NCBI GenBank assembly: GCA_022072095.1
Contig: JAJVIJ010000020.1
Span: 1 to 56,394 of the forward strand
DNA: 56,394 nt
Reading direction: 5' to 3'
Origin: Rhodocyclaceae bacterium
GTDB taxonomy: Bacteria > Pseudomonadota > Gammaproteobacteria > Burkholderiales > Rhodocyclaceae
Shown here one piece after another: positions 17,402-27,165 of the stretch (its first letter is position 1; every line of letters begins with the position of its first letter). The translations under genes were made by a program, and so were the position numbers. The notes beneath the pieces are model-generated. The model ran no database searches. It was given only the letters and a program-made list of their open reading frames with translations, and was not told the DNA's origin.

Positions 17402-18673
17402 ATGAGCACACGCACGACACAGGCTTTCCTGGTCATGATCATGAGCACACTGGCCTTCACCGTGTGCTTCGCGGTGTGGATGATGTTCGGCGTGATCGGC
17501 GTCCCGCTCAAAAAGGAGCTCGGACTCAGCGCGACCGAATTCGGCTTGCTCACGGCCACGCCGGTTCTGACCGGTTCGCTGGTACGCGTGCCGCTGGGCA
17601 TGTGGACCGACAAACATGGCGGCCGCATCGTGTTCTTCGTGCTGATGCTGGTGACGATCGTGCCGATCTGGCTGATCTCGGTGGCCACCGAATTCTGGCA
17701 GTTGCTGGTACTCGGACTCTTCGTCGGTCTCGCCGGTGGCTCGTTCTCCGTGGGGACGCCTTACGTCGCGCGCTGGTTCGACCGCAAACGTCAGGGTCTG
17801 GCGATGGGCGTGTTCGGCGCCGGCAACTCCGGGGCGGCGGTCAACAAATTCGTCGCGCCTGCAATCGTGGTCGCACTGGGCTGGCAGGTGGTTCCGCAGG
17901 TCTACGCCGTGGCGATGCTGGTCACCGCGATCGTGTTCTGGATGTTCACGTACGACGATCCGGGGCATCGCGTAGAGGCGAAGGTCACCTGGCGCGATCA
18001 GCTTTCCGCACTCAAGGATCCGGTGGTCTGGAAATACTGCCAGTACTACTCGATCGTATTCGGCGGCTACGTGGCCCTGTCCTTGTGGATGGTCCAGTAC
18101 TACGTCGGTGAATTTGGTCTGGATATCCGTGTCGCGGCACTGCTCGCGGCCTGCTTCTCGCTGCCCGGTGGTGTGCTGCGCGCGGTGGGTGGTTACCTTT
18201 CGGATCGCTGGGGGGCTCATCGCGTAACCTGGTGGGTGATGTGGGCGAGCTGGATTTGCCTGTTCCTGCTCGCCTATCCGGCGACGCAATACACCGTGCA
18301 AACCATGAACGGCCCGGTGACCTTCACCCTTGCACACAACGTCTGGACCTTCACGGCATTGATCGCCGCCCTCGGCGTCGCCTGGGCATTCGGCAAGGCC
18401 TCGGTATTCAAATATATCTCCGACGAGTATCCGCACAACATCGGTGTCATCTCGGGCGTGGTCGGGCTGGCGGGTGGTCTGGGCGGCTTCGTGCTGCCGA
18501 TCATGTTCGGCGCGCTGCTGGATCTGACCGGTGTGCGGTCCTCGGCTTTCATGCTGATGTACGGCGTCGTCTGGATCAGCCTGATCTGGATGTACTGGAC
18601 CGAGATCAAGCGCACCGACGTCATTCATCACACGCTGCTCGACAAGCAAGGCAGCGTGCAAGGGCACTACTGA
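17402..18673 (+). CDS. narK1: Nitrate transporter, NarK1-type MFS
   Basis: Major-facilitator membrane protein, 423 residues and about 12 helices. I chose ATG 17402 because GGGAGG precedes it; an upstream in-frame ATG at 17303 has no ribosome site. The nitrate/nitrite-porter motif after helix 4 (GGSFSVGTPYVARWF) is of the type I kind, usually a nitrate/proton symporter that starts uptake before nitrite appears. It is the first gene of narK1-narK2-narGHJI, an order also known in pseudomonads. The substrate mode is inferred from the subfamily. Confidence 0.9.
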   Translation: MSTRTTQAFLVMIMSTLAFTVCFAVWMMFGVIGVPLKKELGLSATEFGLLTATPVLTGSLVRVPLGMWTDKHGGRIVFFVLMLVTIVPIWLISVATEFWQLLVLGLFVGLAGGSFSVGTPYVARWFDRKRQGLAMGVFGAGNSGAAVNKFVAPAIVVALGWQVVPQVYAVAMLVTAIVFWMFTYDDPGHRVEAKVTWRDQLSALKDPVVWKYCQYYSIVFGGYVALSLWMVQYYVGEFGLDIRVAALLAACFSLPGGVLRAVGGYLSDRWGAHRVTWWVMWASWICLFLLAYPATQYTVQTMNGPVTFTLAHNVWTFTALIAALGVAWAFGKASVFKYISDEYPHNIGVISGVVGLAGGLGGFVLPIMFGALLDLTGVRSSAFMLMYGVVWISLIWMYWTEIKRTDVIHHTLLDKQGSVQGHY

Positions 18674-18717
18674 TCGACATCAGTGCCCGCGAGGGCGAGT
18701 CAGCATAGGAGAGAGCG

Positions 18718-20373
18718 ATGAGCACGATACGAACCGATGTTGTCGCACCATCTGCGCCCACGTCGCGAGCCGACATCTCGGACTGGCGCCCGGAGGACGA
18801 GTCGTTCTGGGAGTCGACCGGCCGGCGCATCGCCTACCGCAACCTGTGGATCTCGATCCCCGCGCTGTTGTGCGGCTTCGCGGTCTGGGGCATGTGGGGG
18901 ATCATCACCGTGCAGATGCTCAACCTGGGCTTTCCCTTCACCCAGGCCGAGCTGTTCACGCTGACCGCCATCGCCGGTATCGCCGGCGCGACGATGCGCA
19001 TCCCCGCCTCGTTCCTGATCCGCCTGGCGGGTGGGCGCAACACCATCTTCCTGACCACCGCGATGCTGCTGGCGCCAGCCATCGGCACCGGCATCGTGCT
19101 GCAACACAAGGATTGGCCGCTGTGGGCTTTCCAGCTGATGGCGCTGTGGTGCGGCGTGGGCGGCGGCAACTTTGCCAGTTCCATGTCCAACATCAGCACG
19201 TTTTTTCCGAAGCGACTTCAGGGCACGGCGCTGGGCCTGAATGCGGGCCTGGGCAATTTCGGCGTCACCACGATGCAGGTCGTGATCCCGCTGGTGATGA
19301 CCGTCCCCTTGCTCGGTGCGATGGGCGGCGAGTCGATGACGCTGCTGAAGGACAGCGGCTGGATTTTCGGCAAGATCGCGGCCGGTACGCCGACCTGGAT
19401 CCAGAACGCCGGCTTCGCCTGGGTGCTGTCGCTGGTGCCGCTGTCGCTGCTGTGCTGGTTCGGCATGAATAACCTGAAGACGATATCGCCGGATACCGGC
19501 AACCCAATCGTCGCCTTCGCGAAGATCACCTGGCTCTACACGCTGGCTTTCATCCCGTCAATCCTCGGCCTGCTGCTGTATCTGCCGCCGCCCACCGGGT
19601 TCGGCGTGATCAGCATGTGGGTCGCGATCCCGCTCGACGTCGCGAGCGCGTTGCTGATCATGAAGATCGCTGCCTTCGGCCCGATGAAGGAGAACGTTAC
19701 CAAGCAGTTCGCGATCTTCCGCGACAAGCACACCTGGTCGATGACCGCGCTGTACATCGTCACCTTCGGCTCGTTCATCGGCTTCTCGATGGCACTGCCA
19801 CTGGCCATCACGGTGATTTTCGGCTTCCAGCACGTTCCCGATGCCAATGGTGTGATGCAGCACACGCTGAAGAACCCGAATGCGCCGTCCGCACTGACGT
19901 ACGCGTGGATCGGTCCGTTCGTCGGCGCGCTGATCCGCCCGGTGGGAGGCTGGGTATCCGACAAGGTCGGCGGTTCGATCGTCACGCAGGTGATCTCGGC
20001 GGCCATGGTCGTGGCCTCGGCAGCGGTCGGCTGGGTGATGTTGCAGGCCTACGGGTCTCCCCACCCGGAGGAATACTTCCTGGTCTTCATGCTGCTGTTT
20101 GTCGTGCTCTTCGCCGCCAGCGGCATCGGCAACGGTTCGACCTTCCGCACCATCGGCGTCATTTTCGACCGCGCCCAGGCCGGCCCGGTGCTGGGCTGGA
20201 CCTCGGCCGTCGCGGCCTACGGCGCCTTCATCGCACCGGTGGTGATCGGCACACAGATCAAGGCCGGCACCCCACAGGCTGCGATGTACGGTTTTGCCGT
20301 GTTCTACGCGGTCTGCCTGTTGCTGAACTGGTGGTTCTACCTACGCCGTGATGCGTACATAAAGAACCCATGA
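18718..20373 (+). CDS. narK2: Nitrate/nitrite transporter, NarK2-type MFS
   Basis: Second major-facilitator protein, 551 residues, longer than narK1 through an N-terminal cytoplasmic tail of about 40 residues and extended loops. The type II NarK signature is clear (GGGNFASSMSNISTFFP, then GTALGLNAGLGNFGVT), which is associated with nitrate/nitrite exchange. ATG 18718 follows AGGAGAG. It lies 44 bp after narK1 and 66 bp before narG. The two carriers probably work together during nitrate respiration: import first, then antiport of the nitrite made by NarGHI. Confidence 0.91.
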   Translation: MSTIRTDVVAPSAPTSRADISDWRPEDESFWESTGRRIAYRNLWISIPALLCGFAVWGMWGIITVQMLNLGFPFTQAELFTLTAIAGIAGATMRIPASFLIRLAGGRNTIFLTTAMLLAPAIGTGIVLQHKDWPLWAFQLMALWCGVGGGNFASSMSNISTFFPKRLQGTALGLNAGLGNFGVTTMQVVIPLVMTVPLLGAMGGESMTLLKDSGWIFGKIAAGTPTWIQNAGFAWVLSLVPLSLLCWFGMNNLKTISPDTGNPIVAFAKITWLYTLAFIPSILGLLLYLPPPTGFGVISMWVAIPLDVASALLIMKIAAFGPMKENVTKQFAIFRDKHTWSMTALYIVTFGSFIGFSMALPLAITVIFGFQHVPDANGVMQHTLKNPNAPSALTYAWIGPFVGALIRPVGGWVSDKVGGSIVTQVISAAMVVASAAVGWVMLQAYGSPHPEEYFLVFMLLFVVLFAASGIGNGSTFRTIGVIFDRAQAGPVLGWTSAVAAYGAFIAPVVIGTQIKAGTPQAAMYGFAVFYAVCLLLNWWFYLRRDAYIKNP

Positions 20374-20439
20374 AACAGCGGCCAAGGGTGCCGGCGTGCG
20401 GCACGAACCAGACATGCAAAGTGTTTCCGGAGACCTGAC

Positions 20440-23400
20440 ATGAGCAAATTTCTCGACCGGTTGCGGTTCTTCACGCACGAGCGCGAATCCTTCGCCAAGG
20501 GCCACGGCGTGGTCTCGCGGGAAGACCGCACTTGGGAAGACGGCTACCGCACACGCTGGCAGCATGACAAGATCGTGCGCTCGACGCATGGCACCAACTG
20601 CACCGGCTCGTGCAGCTGGAAAATCTATGTCAAGGGCGGCATCGTCACCTGGGAGACGCAGCAGACCGACTACCCGCGCACCCGCCCGGACCTGCCCAAT
20701 CACGAGCCGCGCGGCTGCGCGCGGGGGGCCTCGTACTCCTGGTATCTGTACAGCGCGAACCGCCTGAAATACCCGCTGATGCGCACCGCTCTGTTGCGCC
20801 GCTGGCGCGAACTGCGTGCGGAGATGGATCCGATCGCCGCCTGGACGCGGCTGGTCGAGGATCCGGAGGCACGCCGCGCCTATACCGCGGCGCGCGGTCT
20901 GGGCGGCTTCGTGCGTGCCTCCTGGGAGGAGACGAACGAGCTGATCGCGGCGGCGAATCTGTACACGATCAAACGCTACGGCCCAGACCGGGTCCTCGGC
21001 TTTTCGCCGATTCCAGCCATGTCCATGGTCAGCTATGCTGCCGGCAGCCGCTACCTGTCGCTGATCGGTGGCGTCTGCATGAGTTTCTATGACTGGTACT
21101 GCGACTTGCCGCCGGCATCGCCGATGATCTGGGGCGAGCAGACCGACGTACCTGAGTCGGCCGACTGGTACAACTCGACATTCATCATGATGTGGGGTTC
21201 CAACGTGCCGCAGACACGCACCCCCGATGCCCACTTCATGACCGAGGTCCGCTACAAGGGCGCGAAGATCGTGTCGATCTTTCCGGACTACGCCGAGGGC
21301 GCCAAGTTCGGCGACATCTGGCTGTCCCCCAAACAGGGGACGGATGCGGCGCTGGCCATGGCCATGGGACACGTGATCCTGAAGGAGTTCCACCTTTCCG
21401 GCAGCTCGACCTACTTCCGCGACTACGTCCGGCGCTACAGCGACATGCCGATGCTGGTGCGCGTGGTGCGCCAGGGCGAACACTGGATTCCGGAGCGATT
21501 TCTCAGGGCCTCGGACCTGATCGATCGCGCCGGGCAGGACAACAACCCGGACTGGAAAACGCTGTGCTTCGACGAGACCGACGGCAGCCTGCGGGTGCCG
21601 ACCGGTTCGATCGGCTTTCGCTGGGGTCAGACCGAGGGGGGCGATCAGGGCAAGTGGAACCTCGACGAGCGCGACGCCTCGGGACGCCCGCTGAACGCAC
21701 AACTGTCACTCGCAGGCAGCCACGACGAGTTCAAGGACATCGCCTTCCCCTATTTCGGCAACCGCCAGAACGCCCACTTCACGCACACCGACCACCCCGA
21801 TCTGCTCCTGCGCCGCGTGCCGGTGAAGCGCATCGAGAGCACGTCGGGCGACTGTTTCATCGCCACCGTCTATGACTTGGTGATGGCCCAGTACGGCATC
21901 GATCGCGGTTTCGGCGGCGGCCAGGTGGCGGCGAGTTACGACGACGACGTTCCCTATACGCCGGCGTGGCAGGAGCGCATCACCGGCGTGCCGCGCGCAC
22001 AGGTCATCGCGGTGGCGCGGCAGTTCGCGGACAACGCCGACCGCACCCGTGGAAAGTCGATGATCATCATCGGCGCCGCGATGAACCACTGGTACCACAT
22101 GGACATGAACTATCGCGGCATCATCAACATGCTGGTGTTCTGCGGCTGCGTTGGTGTGTCGGGCGGCGGCTGGGCGCACTACGTCGGCCAGGAAAAACTG
22201 CGTCCGCAGACGGGCTGGCTGCCGTTGGCGTTCGCACTCGACTGGCACCGGCCGCCGCGCCAGATGAACTCGACCTCATTTTTCTACGCGCACACCGACC
22301 AGTGGCGCTACGAAAAAATCGGCGTGCGCGAGATCCTGTCGCCGCTCGCGGACCCGGCACGGTATTCGGGCAGCCTGATCGATTTCAACGTGCGCGCCGA
22401 GCGCATGGGCTGGCTGCCCTCGGCGCCGCAGTTGCAGACCAACCCTCTCACGGTCTGCGCCGAAGCCGCGCGGCGTGGCATCGATCCCAAGGAATATGCC
22501 GCTGCAGCCATCCAGGATGGCAGTCTGAAGCTGTCCTGCAACGATCCGGACGACCCGGCCAACTGGCCACGCAATCTGTTCGTCTGGCGCTCGAATCTGC
22601 TCGGCTCGTCGGGCAAGGGCCATGAATATTTCCTCAAGCACCTGCTCGGCACCACGCATGGCGTGCAGGGCAAGGATCTCGGTGATGAAGGTGGCGAAAA
22701 GCCGGAAGATGTCACCTGGCACGACAGCGCCCCTGAGGGCAAGCTGGATCTGCTCGTAACGCTCGATTTCCGCATGAGCACCACCGCGCTCTATTCGGAC
22801 ATCGTCTTGCCGACCGCGACCTGGTATGAAAAGAACGACCTGAATACCTCCGACATGCACCCCTTCATCCATCCGCTGTCGAAGGCCGTGGATCCGGCCT
22901 GGGAATCGCGCAGCGACTGGGATATCTACAAGGGCATCGCGAAGAAGTTCAGCGAGCTTGCGCCGGGTTATCTGGGCGTGGAACGCGATCTGGTGCTGCA
23001 GCCGCTGCTGCACGATACGCCGTCGGAACTCGGGCAGGCCCTCGACGTCGCCGACTGGAAGCGTGGCGAGTGCGCGTTCGTCCCGGGCAAGACGGCGCCG
23101 AATTTCGCCGTCGTCGAACGCGACTATCCGGCGACCTACGCCAAGTTCACCGCGCTCGGCCCATTGATGGAGCGCATCGGCAACGGTGGCAAGGGCATTG
23201 CCTGGAACACCGAGAAGGAAGTGCATGCGCTCGCCGAGCTGAACCTGACCCAGCCCGGCAACGGGCCGGGGGCCGGGCGGCCACGCATCGAGACCGATAT
23301 CGATGCCACCGAAGTGGTGCTGATGCTGGCGCCGGAAACCAACGGCGAAGTGGCCGTGAAAGCCTGGCAGGCACTCTCGCTCATCACCGGGCGGGATCAC

Positions 23401-24201
23401 ACGCACCTCGCGCGAGCCCGTGCCGACGACAAGATCCGATTCCGCGACATCGTCGCGCAGCCACGCAAGATCGTCTCCAGCCCGACCTGGTCTGGCATCG
23501 AGTCCGAAGAGGTCAGCTACAACGCCGGCTGGACGAACGTGAACGAACTGATCCCTTGGCGCACGCTGACCGGACGCCAGCAGATCTACCAGGATCACCC
23601 ATGGATGCTGGCGTTCGGAGAAGGCTTCAACAGCTATCGCCCGCCGATCGACATGAAAGCCGTCCGACCGCTCTCGGGGCAACGCCCGAACGGGCATGCG
23701 GAGATCGTGCTCAACTTCATCACGCCTCACCAGAAGTGGGGGATACACAGCACCTACACGGACAACCTGCTGATGCTCACACTGAATCGCGGCGGCCCGG
23801 TCGTCTGGATCGCCGAGACCGATGCCCGCGAGGCCGGGATCGAGGACAACGACTGGATCGAGCTCTACAACCTGAATGGCGCCATCGCCGCGCGCGCCGT
23901 GGTCAGCCAGCGTGTCAAGCCGGGCATGTGCATGATGTACCACGCGCAGGAGAAGATCGTGAACACCCCGGGATCGGAAATCACCGGTACGCGTGGCGGC
24001 ATCCACAACTCGGTGACGCGCACGATCGTCAAACCAACGCACATGATCGGGGGCTATGCACAGCAGAGCTACGGCTTCAATTACTACGGCACGGTCGGCG
24101 CCAACCGCGATGAGTTCGTCATCGTGCGCAAGATGCGCCGCGTCGACTGGCTCGATGGTTCCGGCGACGCACACACCGCAGACGAAGGAGTTCAGTCATG
24201 A
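20440..24201 (+). CDS. narG: Respiratory nitrate reductase alpha subunit
   Basis: Catalytic molybdenum subunit of membrane-bound nitrate reductase, 1253 residues, full length, facing the cytoplasm. The N-terminal FS0 cluster ligands are H50, C54, C58 and C92 (HGTNCTGSC, then EPRGCARG). The likely Mo-coordinating aspartate is D221 in DWYCDLPPASP, and the active-site region WGSNVPQTRTPDAHF is intact. No Tat signal is expected or seen beyond the vestigial N-terminus. ATG 20440 follows GGAGA. Its stop region overlaps the narH start. Reduces nitrate to nitrite with electrons passed from NarI through NarH. Confidence 0.97.
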   Translation: MSKFLDRLRFFTHERESFAKGHGVVSREDRTWEDGYRTRWQHDKIVRSTHGTNCTGSCSWKIYVKGGIVTWETQQTDYPRTRPDLPNHEPRGCARGASYSWYLYSANRLKYPLMRTALLRRWRELRAEMDPIAAWTRLVEDPEARRAYTAARGLGGFVRASWEETNELIAAANLYTIKRYGPDRVLGFSPIPAMSMVSYAAGSRYLSLIGGVCMSFYDWYCDLPPASPMIWGEQTDVPESADWYNSTFIMMWGSNVPQTRTPDAHFMTEVRYKGAKIVSIFPDYAEGAKFGDIWLSPKQGTDAALAMAMGHVILKEFHLSGSSTYFRDYVRRYSDMPMLVRVVRQGEHWIPERFLRASDLIDRAGQDNNPDWKTLCFDETDGSLRVPTGSIGFRWGQTEGGDQGKWNLDERDASGRPLNAQLSLAGSHDEFKDIAFPYFGNRQNAHFTHTDHPDLLLRRVPVKRIESTSGDCFIATVYDLVMAQYGIDRGFGGGQVAASYDDDVPYTPAWQERITGVPRAQVIAVARQFADNADRTRGKSMIIIGAAMNHWYHMDMNYRGIINMLVFCGCVGVSGGGWAHYVGQEKLRPQTGWLPLAFALDWHRPPRQMNSTSFFYAHTDQWRYEKIGVREILSPLADPARYSGSLIDFNVRAERMGWLPSAPQLQTNPLTVCAEAARRGIDPKEYAAAAIQDGSLKLSCNDPDDPANWPRNLFVWRSNLLGSSGKGHEYFLKHLLGTTHGVQGKDLGDEGGEKPEDVTWHDSAPEGKLDLLVTLDFRMSTTALYSDIVLPTATWYEKNDLNTSDMHPFIHPLSKAVDPAWESRSDWDIYKGIAKKFSELAPGYLGVERDLVLQPLLHDTPSELGQALDVADWKRGECAFVPGKTAPNFAVVERDYPATYAKFTALGPLMERIGNGGKGIAWNTEKEVHALAELNLTQPGNGPGAGRPRIETDIDATEVVLMLAPETNGEVAVKAWQALSLITGRDHTHLARARADDKIRFRDIVAQPRKIVSSPTWSGIESEEVSYNAGWTNVNELIPWRTLTGRQQIYQDHPWMLAFGEGFNSYRPPIDMKAVRPLSGQRPNGHAEIVLNFITPHQKWGIHSTYTDNLLMLTLNRGGPVVWIAETDAREAGIEDNDWIELYNLNGAIAARAVVSQRVKPGMCMMYHAQEKIVNTPGSEITGTRGGIHNSVTRTIVKPTHMIGGYAQQSYGFNYYGTVGANRDEFVIVRKMRRVDWLDGSGDAHTADEGVQS

Positions 24202-25745
24202 AAGTCAGAGCACAGATTGGCATGGTCCTGAATCTGGACAAGTGCATCGGTTGTCACACGTGTTCCGTCACCTGCAAGAATGTGTGGACGAATCGCGAGG
24301 GCATGGAATACGCCTGGTTCAACAATGTCGAGAGCAAGCCCGGGATCGGCTACCCGAAGGACTGGGAGAACCAGGATCACTGGAAGGGCGGCTGGGAACT
24401 CGATGCACGTGGCCGCCTGAAACTGAAGCAGGGCGGCAAGCTGGGCGTGCTGTCGAAGATTTTCTCGAATCCGAACCTGCCGCAGATCGACGACTACTAC
24501 GAGCCCTTTACCTTCGATTACGAGCATCTGCACAACGCGCCGCCGTCGCAGGCGGCGCCGACCGCGCGGCCGCGCTCTCTGATCACGGGCGAGCGCATGG
24601 AAAAGATCGAGTGGGGACCGAACTGGGAAGAGATACTCGGCGGGGAATTCGAGAAGCGCGGACGCGATGCCAACTTCGAGCAGGTGCAAAAAGCGATCTA
24701 CGGGGAATTCGAAAACACCTTTCTGATGTACCTGCCGAGGTTGTGCGAACACTGTCTGAACCCAAGCTGCGTGGCCTCCTGCCCATCCGGATCGATCTAC
24801 AAGCGGGAGGAAGACGGCATCGTCCTCATCGATCAGGACAAGTGCCGTGGCTGGCGCATGTGCGTGTCGGGCTGCCCGTACAAGAAGATCTACTACAACT
24901 GGAAGAGCGGCAAGGCCGAGAAGTGCATCTTCTGCTACCCGCGCATCGAATCCGGGCAGCCGACCGTGTGCTCGGAAACCTGTGTCGGGCGCATCCGCTA
25001 TCTGGGCGTGCTGCTGTATGACGCTGACCGTATCGCCGATGCCGCCAGCGTCTCCGACCCCTGCGATCTGTATCAGTCACAACTGGATCTGTTCCTCGAC
25101 CCGAACGACCCTTCCGTCATTGCCCAGGCCCGACGCGACGGCGTTCCCGAGGCTTGGCTCGAGGCCGCGCGTTCGAGTCCCGTCTACAAGATGGCGGTCG
25201 ATTGGCGGGTGGCGTTTCCATTGCACCCCGAATTCCGCACGCTGCCGATGGTTTGGTACGTGCCCCCCCTGTCGCCCATCCAGGGCCGCGCCGAGGCCGG
25301 CGAGATCGGCCGATTTGGCGAGTTGCCGGACATCCGCAGCCTGCGCATTCCGTTGCGCTACCTCGCCAATCTGCTCACGGCCGGCGACGACGTGCCCATC
25401 GTCTCGGCGCTCGAACGTCTGCTGGCCATGCGCGCCTACCAGCGTGCGCGCCATGTCGATCGCGTCGAGCGCCCCGAAATTCTCGACCAGGTCGGCCTTT
25501 CCGTGAGCGAGGTCGAGGACATGTACCGGCTGCTCGCGATTGCCAATTACGAAGACCGTTTCGTCATTCCCACCACGCACCGGGAATACGCCGAGAACGC
25601 CTATGATCTGCGCGCCGAATGCGGATTTTCCTTCGGCAATGGCTGTTCGGAGGGCGCCGGCGAGGCCTCGCTGTTCGGCGGCAAGAAGCGCCGCACGATC
25701 CCGATCAAGCTTGCACCGGGCCGGCTGGCCGAGGGGGGCGCATGA
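24198..25745 (+). CDS. narH: Respiratory nitrate reductase beta (iron-sulfur) subunit
   Basis: Electron-transfer subunit of 515 residues. Four cysteine groups bind three 4Fe-4S clusters and one 3Fe-4S cluster: CIGCHTCSVTC, CEHCLNPSCVASC, CRGWRMCVSGC and CIFC...CSETC. The tryptophan in CRGWRMC replaces a cysteine and marks the 3Fe-4S site, as in NarH generally. ATG 24198 overlaps the narG stop by 4 nt, and its own stop overlaps the narJ start (ATGA). Carries electrons from NarI hemes to the NarG cofactor. Confidence 0.97.
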   Translation: MKVRAQIGMVLNLDKCIGCHTCSVTCKNVWTNREGMEYAWFNNVESKPGIGYPKDWENQDHWKGGWELDARGRLKLKQGGKLGVLSKIFSNPNLPQIDDYYEPFTFDYEHLHNAPPSQAAPTARPRSLITGERMEKIEWGPNWEEILGGEFEKRGRDANFEQVQKAIYGEFENTFLMYLPRLCEHCLNPSCVASCPSGSIYKREEDGIVLIDQDKCRGWRMCVSGCPYKKIYYNWKSGKAEKCIFCYPRIESGQPTVCSETCVGRIRYLGVLLYDADRIADAASVSDPCDLYQSQLDLFLDPNDPSVIAQARRDGVPEAWLEAARSSPVYKMAVDWRVAFPLHPEFRTLPMVWYVPPLSPIQGRAEAGEIGRFGELPDIRSLRIPLRYLANLLTAGDDVPIVSALERLLAMRAYQRARHVDRVERPEILDQVGLSVSEVEDMYRLLAIANYEDRFVIPTTHREYAENAYDLRAECGFSFGNGCSEGAGEASLFGGKKRRTIPIKLAPGRLAEGGA

Positions 25746-26437
25746 AGAGCTATCAGGCGCTCGGCGCCTTGCTGCTGTATCCGGGTGCGGACGTGCTCGC
25801 CGCGCTCGATGACATCCGTTTCGTCCTCGAGCATGAAAACGTGGTGCCGCGGTCAGCCTTGCCCGGCGTGCGCGACTGCATCGCCGGGTTGGCCGCGGCG
25901 GACTCCTGGGCGGCGTGCGAGGCTTATGTCGCGACTTTCGATCGCGGACGAGCGACCGCGCTCAATCTGTTCGAACATGTACATGGCGAGTCGCGCGATC
26001 GCGGCCAGGCACTGGTCGATCTGGGCGCGATGTATGCGGATGCCGGGCTCAACTTCGATGCTCGGGAGCTTCCGGACTACCTGCCCGCCTACCTCGAATT
26101 CGTCGCCACCCAACCCGCAGACGTGGCGCACGATCTGATTGCGGAAATCGGCCATATCCTGCACAAGCTCGGTGAGGCGCTCGCCGAGCGCGGCTCGCCC
26201 TACGCCTACGTGATCGACGCACTGCTGGCGACGATCGGAGAACGCCTCGACGTCAAGCCCGCATCGACGCATCCGGCCTCAACCGGCGCCGGCGTATTCG
26301 AGGAGGTGGACGCCGAATGGCTGGATCCGCCCGTCACGTTCGGTGGCTGCGCCAGCTCCACGCCCGGCGCCGCGCAACGTGTCGACTTCGTGCGCCGGGG
26401 GCGGCCGGAACAACCCGCCTCAGGCAACACCCCATAA
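25742..26437 (+). CDS. narJ: Nitrate reductase maturation chaperone
   Basis: Dedicated chaperone of 231 residues that keeps NarG competent for molybdenum cofactor insertion and membrane attachment; not part of the final enzyme. The start ATG 25742 overlaps the narH stop; the longer upstream open frame is a shadow. Family features are YQALGALLLYP at the N-terminus, LFEHVHGESRDRGQALVDLG and the acidic ELPDYLPAYLEF stretch. It precedes narI by 13 bp. Confidence 0.93.
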   Translation: MKSYQALGALLLYPGADVLAALDDIRFVLEHENVVPRSALPGVRDCIAGLAAADSWAACEAYVATFDRGRATALNLFEHVHGESRDRGQALVDLGAMYADAGLNFDARELPDYLPAYLEFVATQPADVAHDLIAEIGHILHKLGEALAERGSPYAYVIDALLATIGERLDVKPASTHPASTGAGVFEEVDAEWLDPPVTFGGCASSTPGAAQRVDFVRRGRPEQPASGNTP

Positions 26438-26450
26438 CGGAGAGCTCATC

Positions 26451-27134
26451 ATGAATAGCCTGCAAGCCTTCCTTTTCGGCATTTATCCGTATATCGCGAT
26501 GGCGGTCTTTCTGGTCGGCAGCCTGTGGCGTTTCGACCGCGAGCAGTATTCCTGGAAGAGCGATTCGTCGGAGCTGCTGCGCCGGGGGCAGCTGCGTTGG
26601 GGAAACAACCTGTTCCACGTGGGCATTCTGCTGTTGTTCGTCGGCCACCTCTTCGGCTTGCTGACGCCGCCCGCGGCCTATCACGCGCTCGGGCTATCCA
26701 CGGAAGGCAAGCAGGTGCTGGCCATGGCAGCCGGTGGCCTGTTCGGCAGCATGTGTCTGGTGGGTTTGATCCTGCTCGTGCATCGTCGATTGGCGGAGCC
26801 GCGCATTCGTGCCACCAGCACGCCGATGGACCTGTTCATCCTGTTCTGGATCCTGATCACGCTGCTGCTCGGGCTCGCATCGATTTTCGTGTCGATGGGG
26901 CATCCCGATGGAGCTCAGATGATCCTGCTGGCGAACTGGGCGCAACACATCGTCACCTTTCGCGCCGGAGCGGCCGACTTCCTCGTCGGCGCGCACCCCA
27001 TATTTCGCATACATCTGGTGTTCGGTATCACGCTGTTCCTGCTGTTCCCGTTCAGCCGGCTCGTGCACGTCTGGAGCGGGTTCGGCAGCGTCGCCTACCT
27101 GTTCCGCCCACACCAGATCACGCGACCGCGCTGA
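26451..27134 (+). CDS. narI: Respiratory nitrate reductase gamma subunit (cytochrome b)
   Basis: Membrane cytochrome b of 227 residues with five helices that oxidises quinol. Histidines that can bind the two hemes are seen in the HVGILLLFVGHLFG helix and in FRIHLVFGITLFL plus SRLVHVWSGF near the C-terminus. ATG 26451 follows CGGAGAG. It is the last nar gene and meets the glycosyltransferase gene head-on after only 31 bp, with no obvious terminator hairpin between them. Confidence 0.95.
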   Translation: MNSLQAFLFGIYPYIAMAVFLVGSLWRFDREQYSWKSDSSELLRRGQLRWGNNLFHVGILLLFVGHLFGLLTPPAAYHALGLSTEGKQVLAMAAGGLFGSMCLVGLILLVHRRLAEPRIRATSTPMDLFILFWILITLLLGLASIFVSMGHPDGAQMILLANWAQHIVTFRAGAADFLVGAHPIFRIHLVFGITLFLLFPFSRLVHVWSGFGSVAYLFRPHQITRPR

Positions 27135-27165
27135 AAAGCACCTCCCGACGTCGGTACCGTCGCCG

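Noticed and set aside
17120-18667. The frame of narX stays open for over 500 codons opposite narK1, as if the kinase were far longer.
   Set aside because: It is antisense to a clear MFS gene. The extra part has no domain, and a ribosome site plus membrane helix mark the narX start at 17119.
22276-24174. Long minus-strand open frame (632 codons) inside narG.
   Set aside because: Antisense to the conserved narG coding sequence and without any motif.
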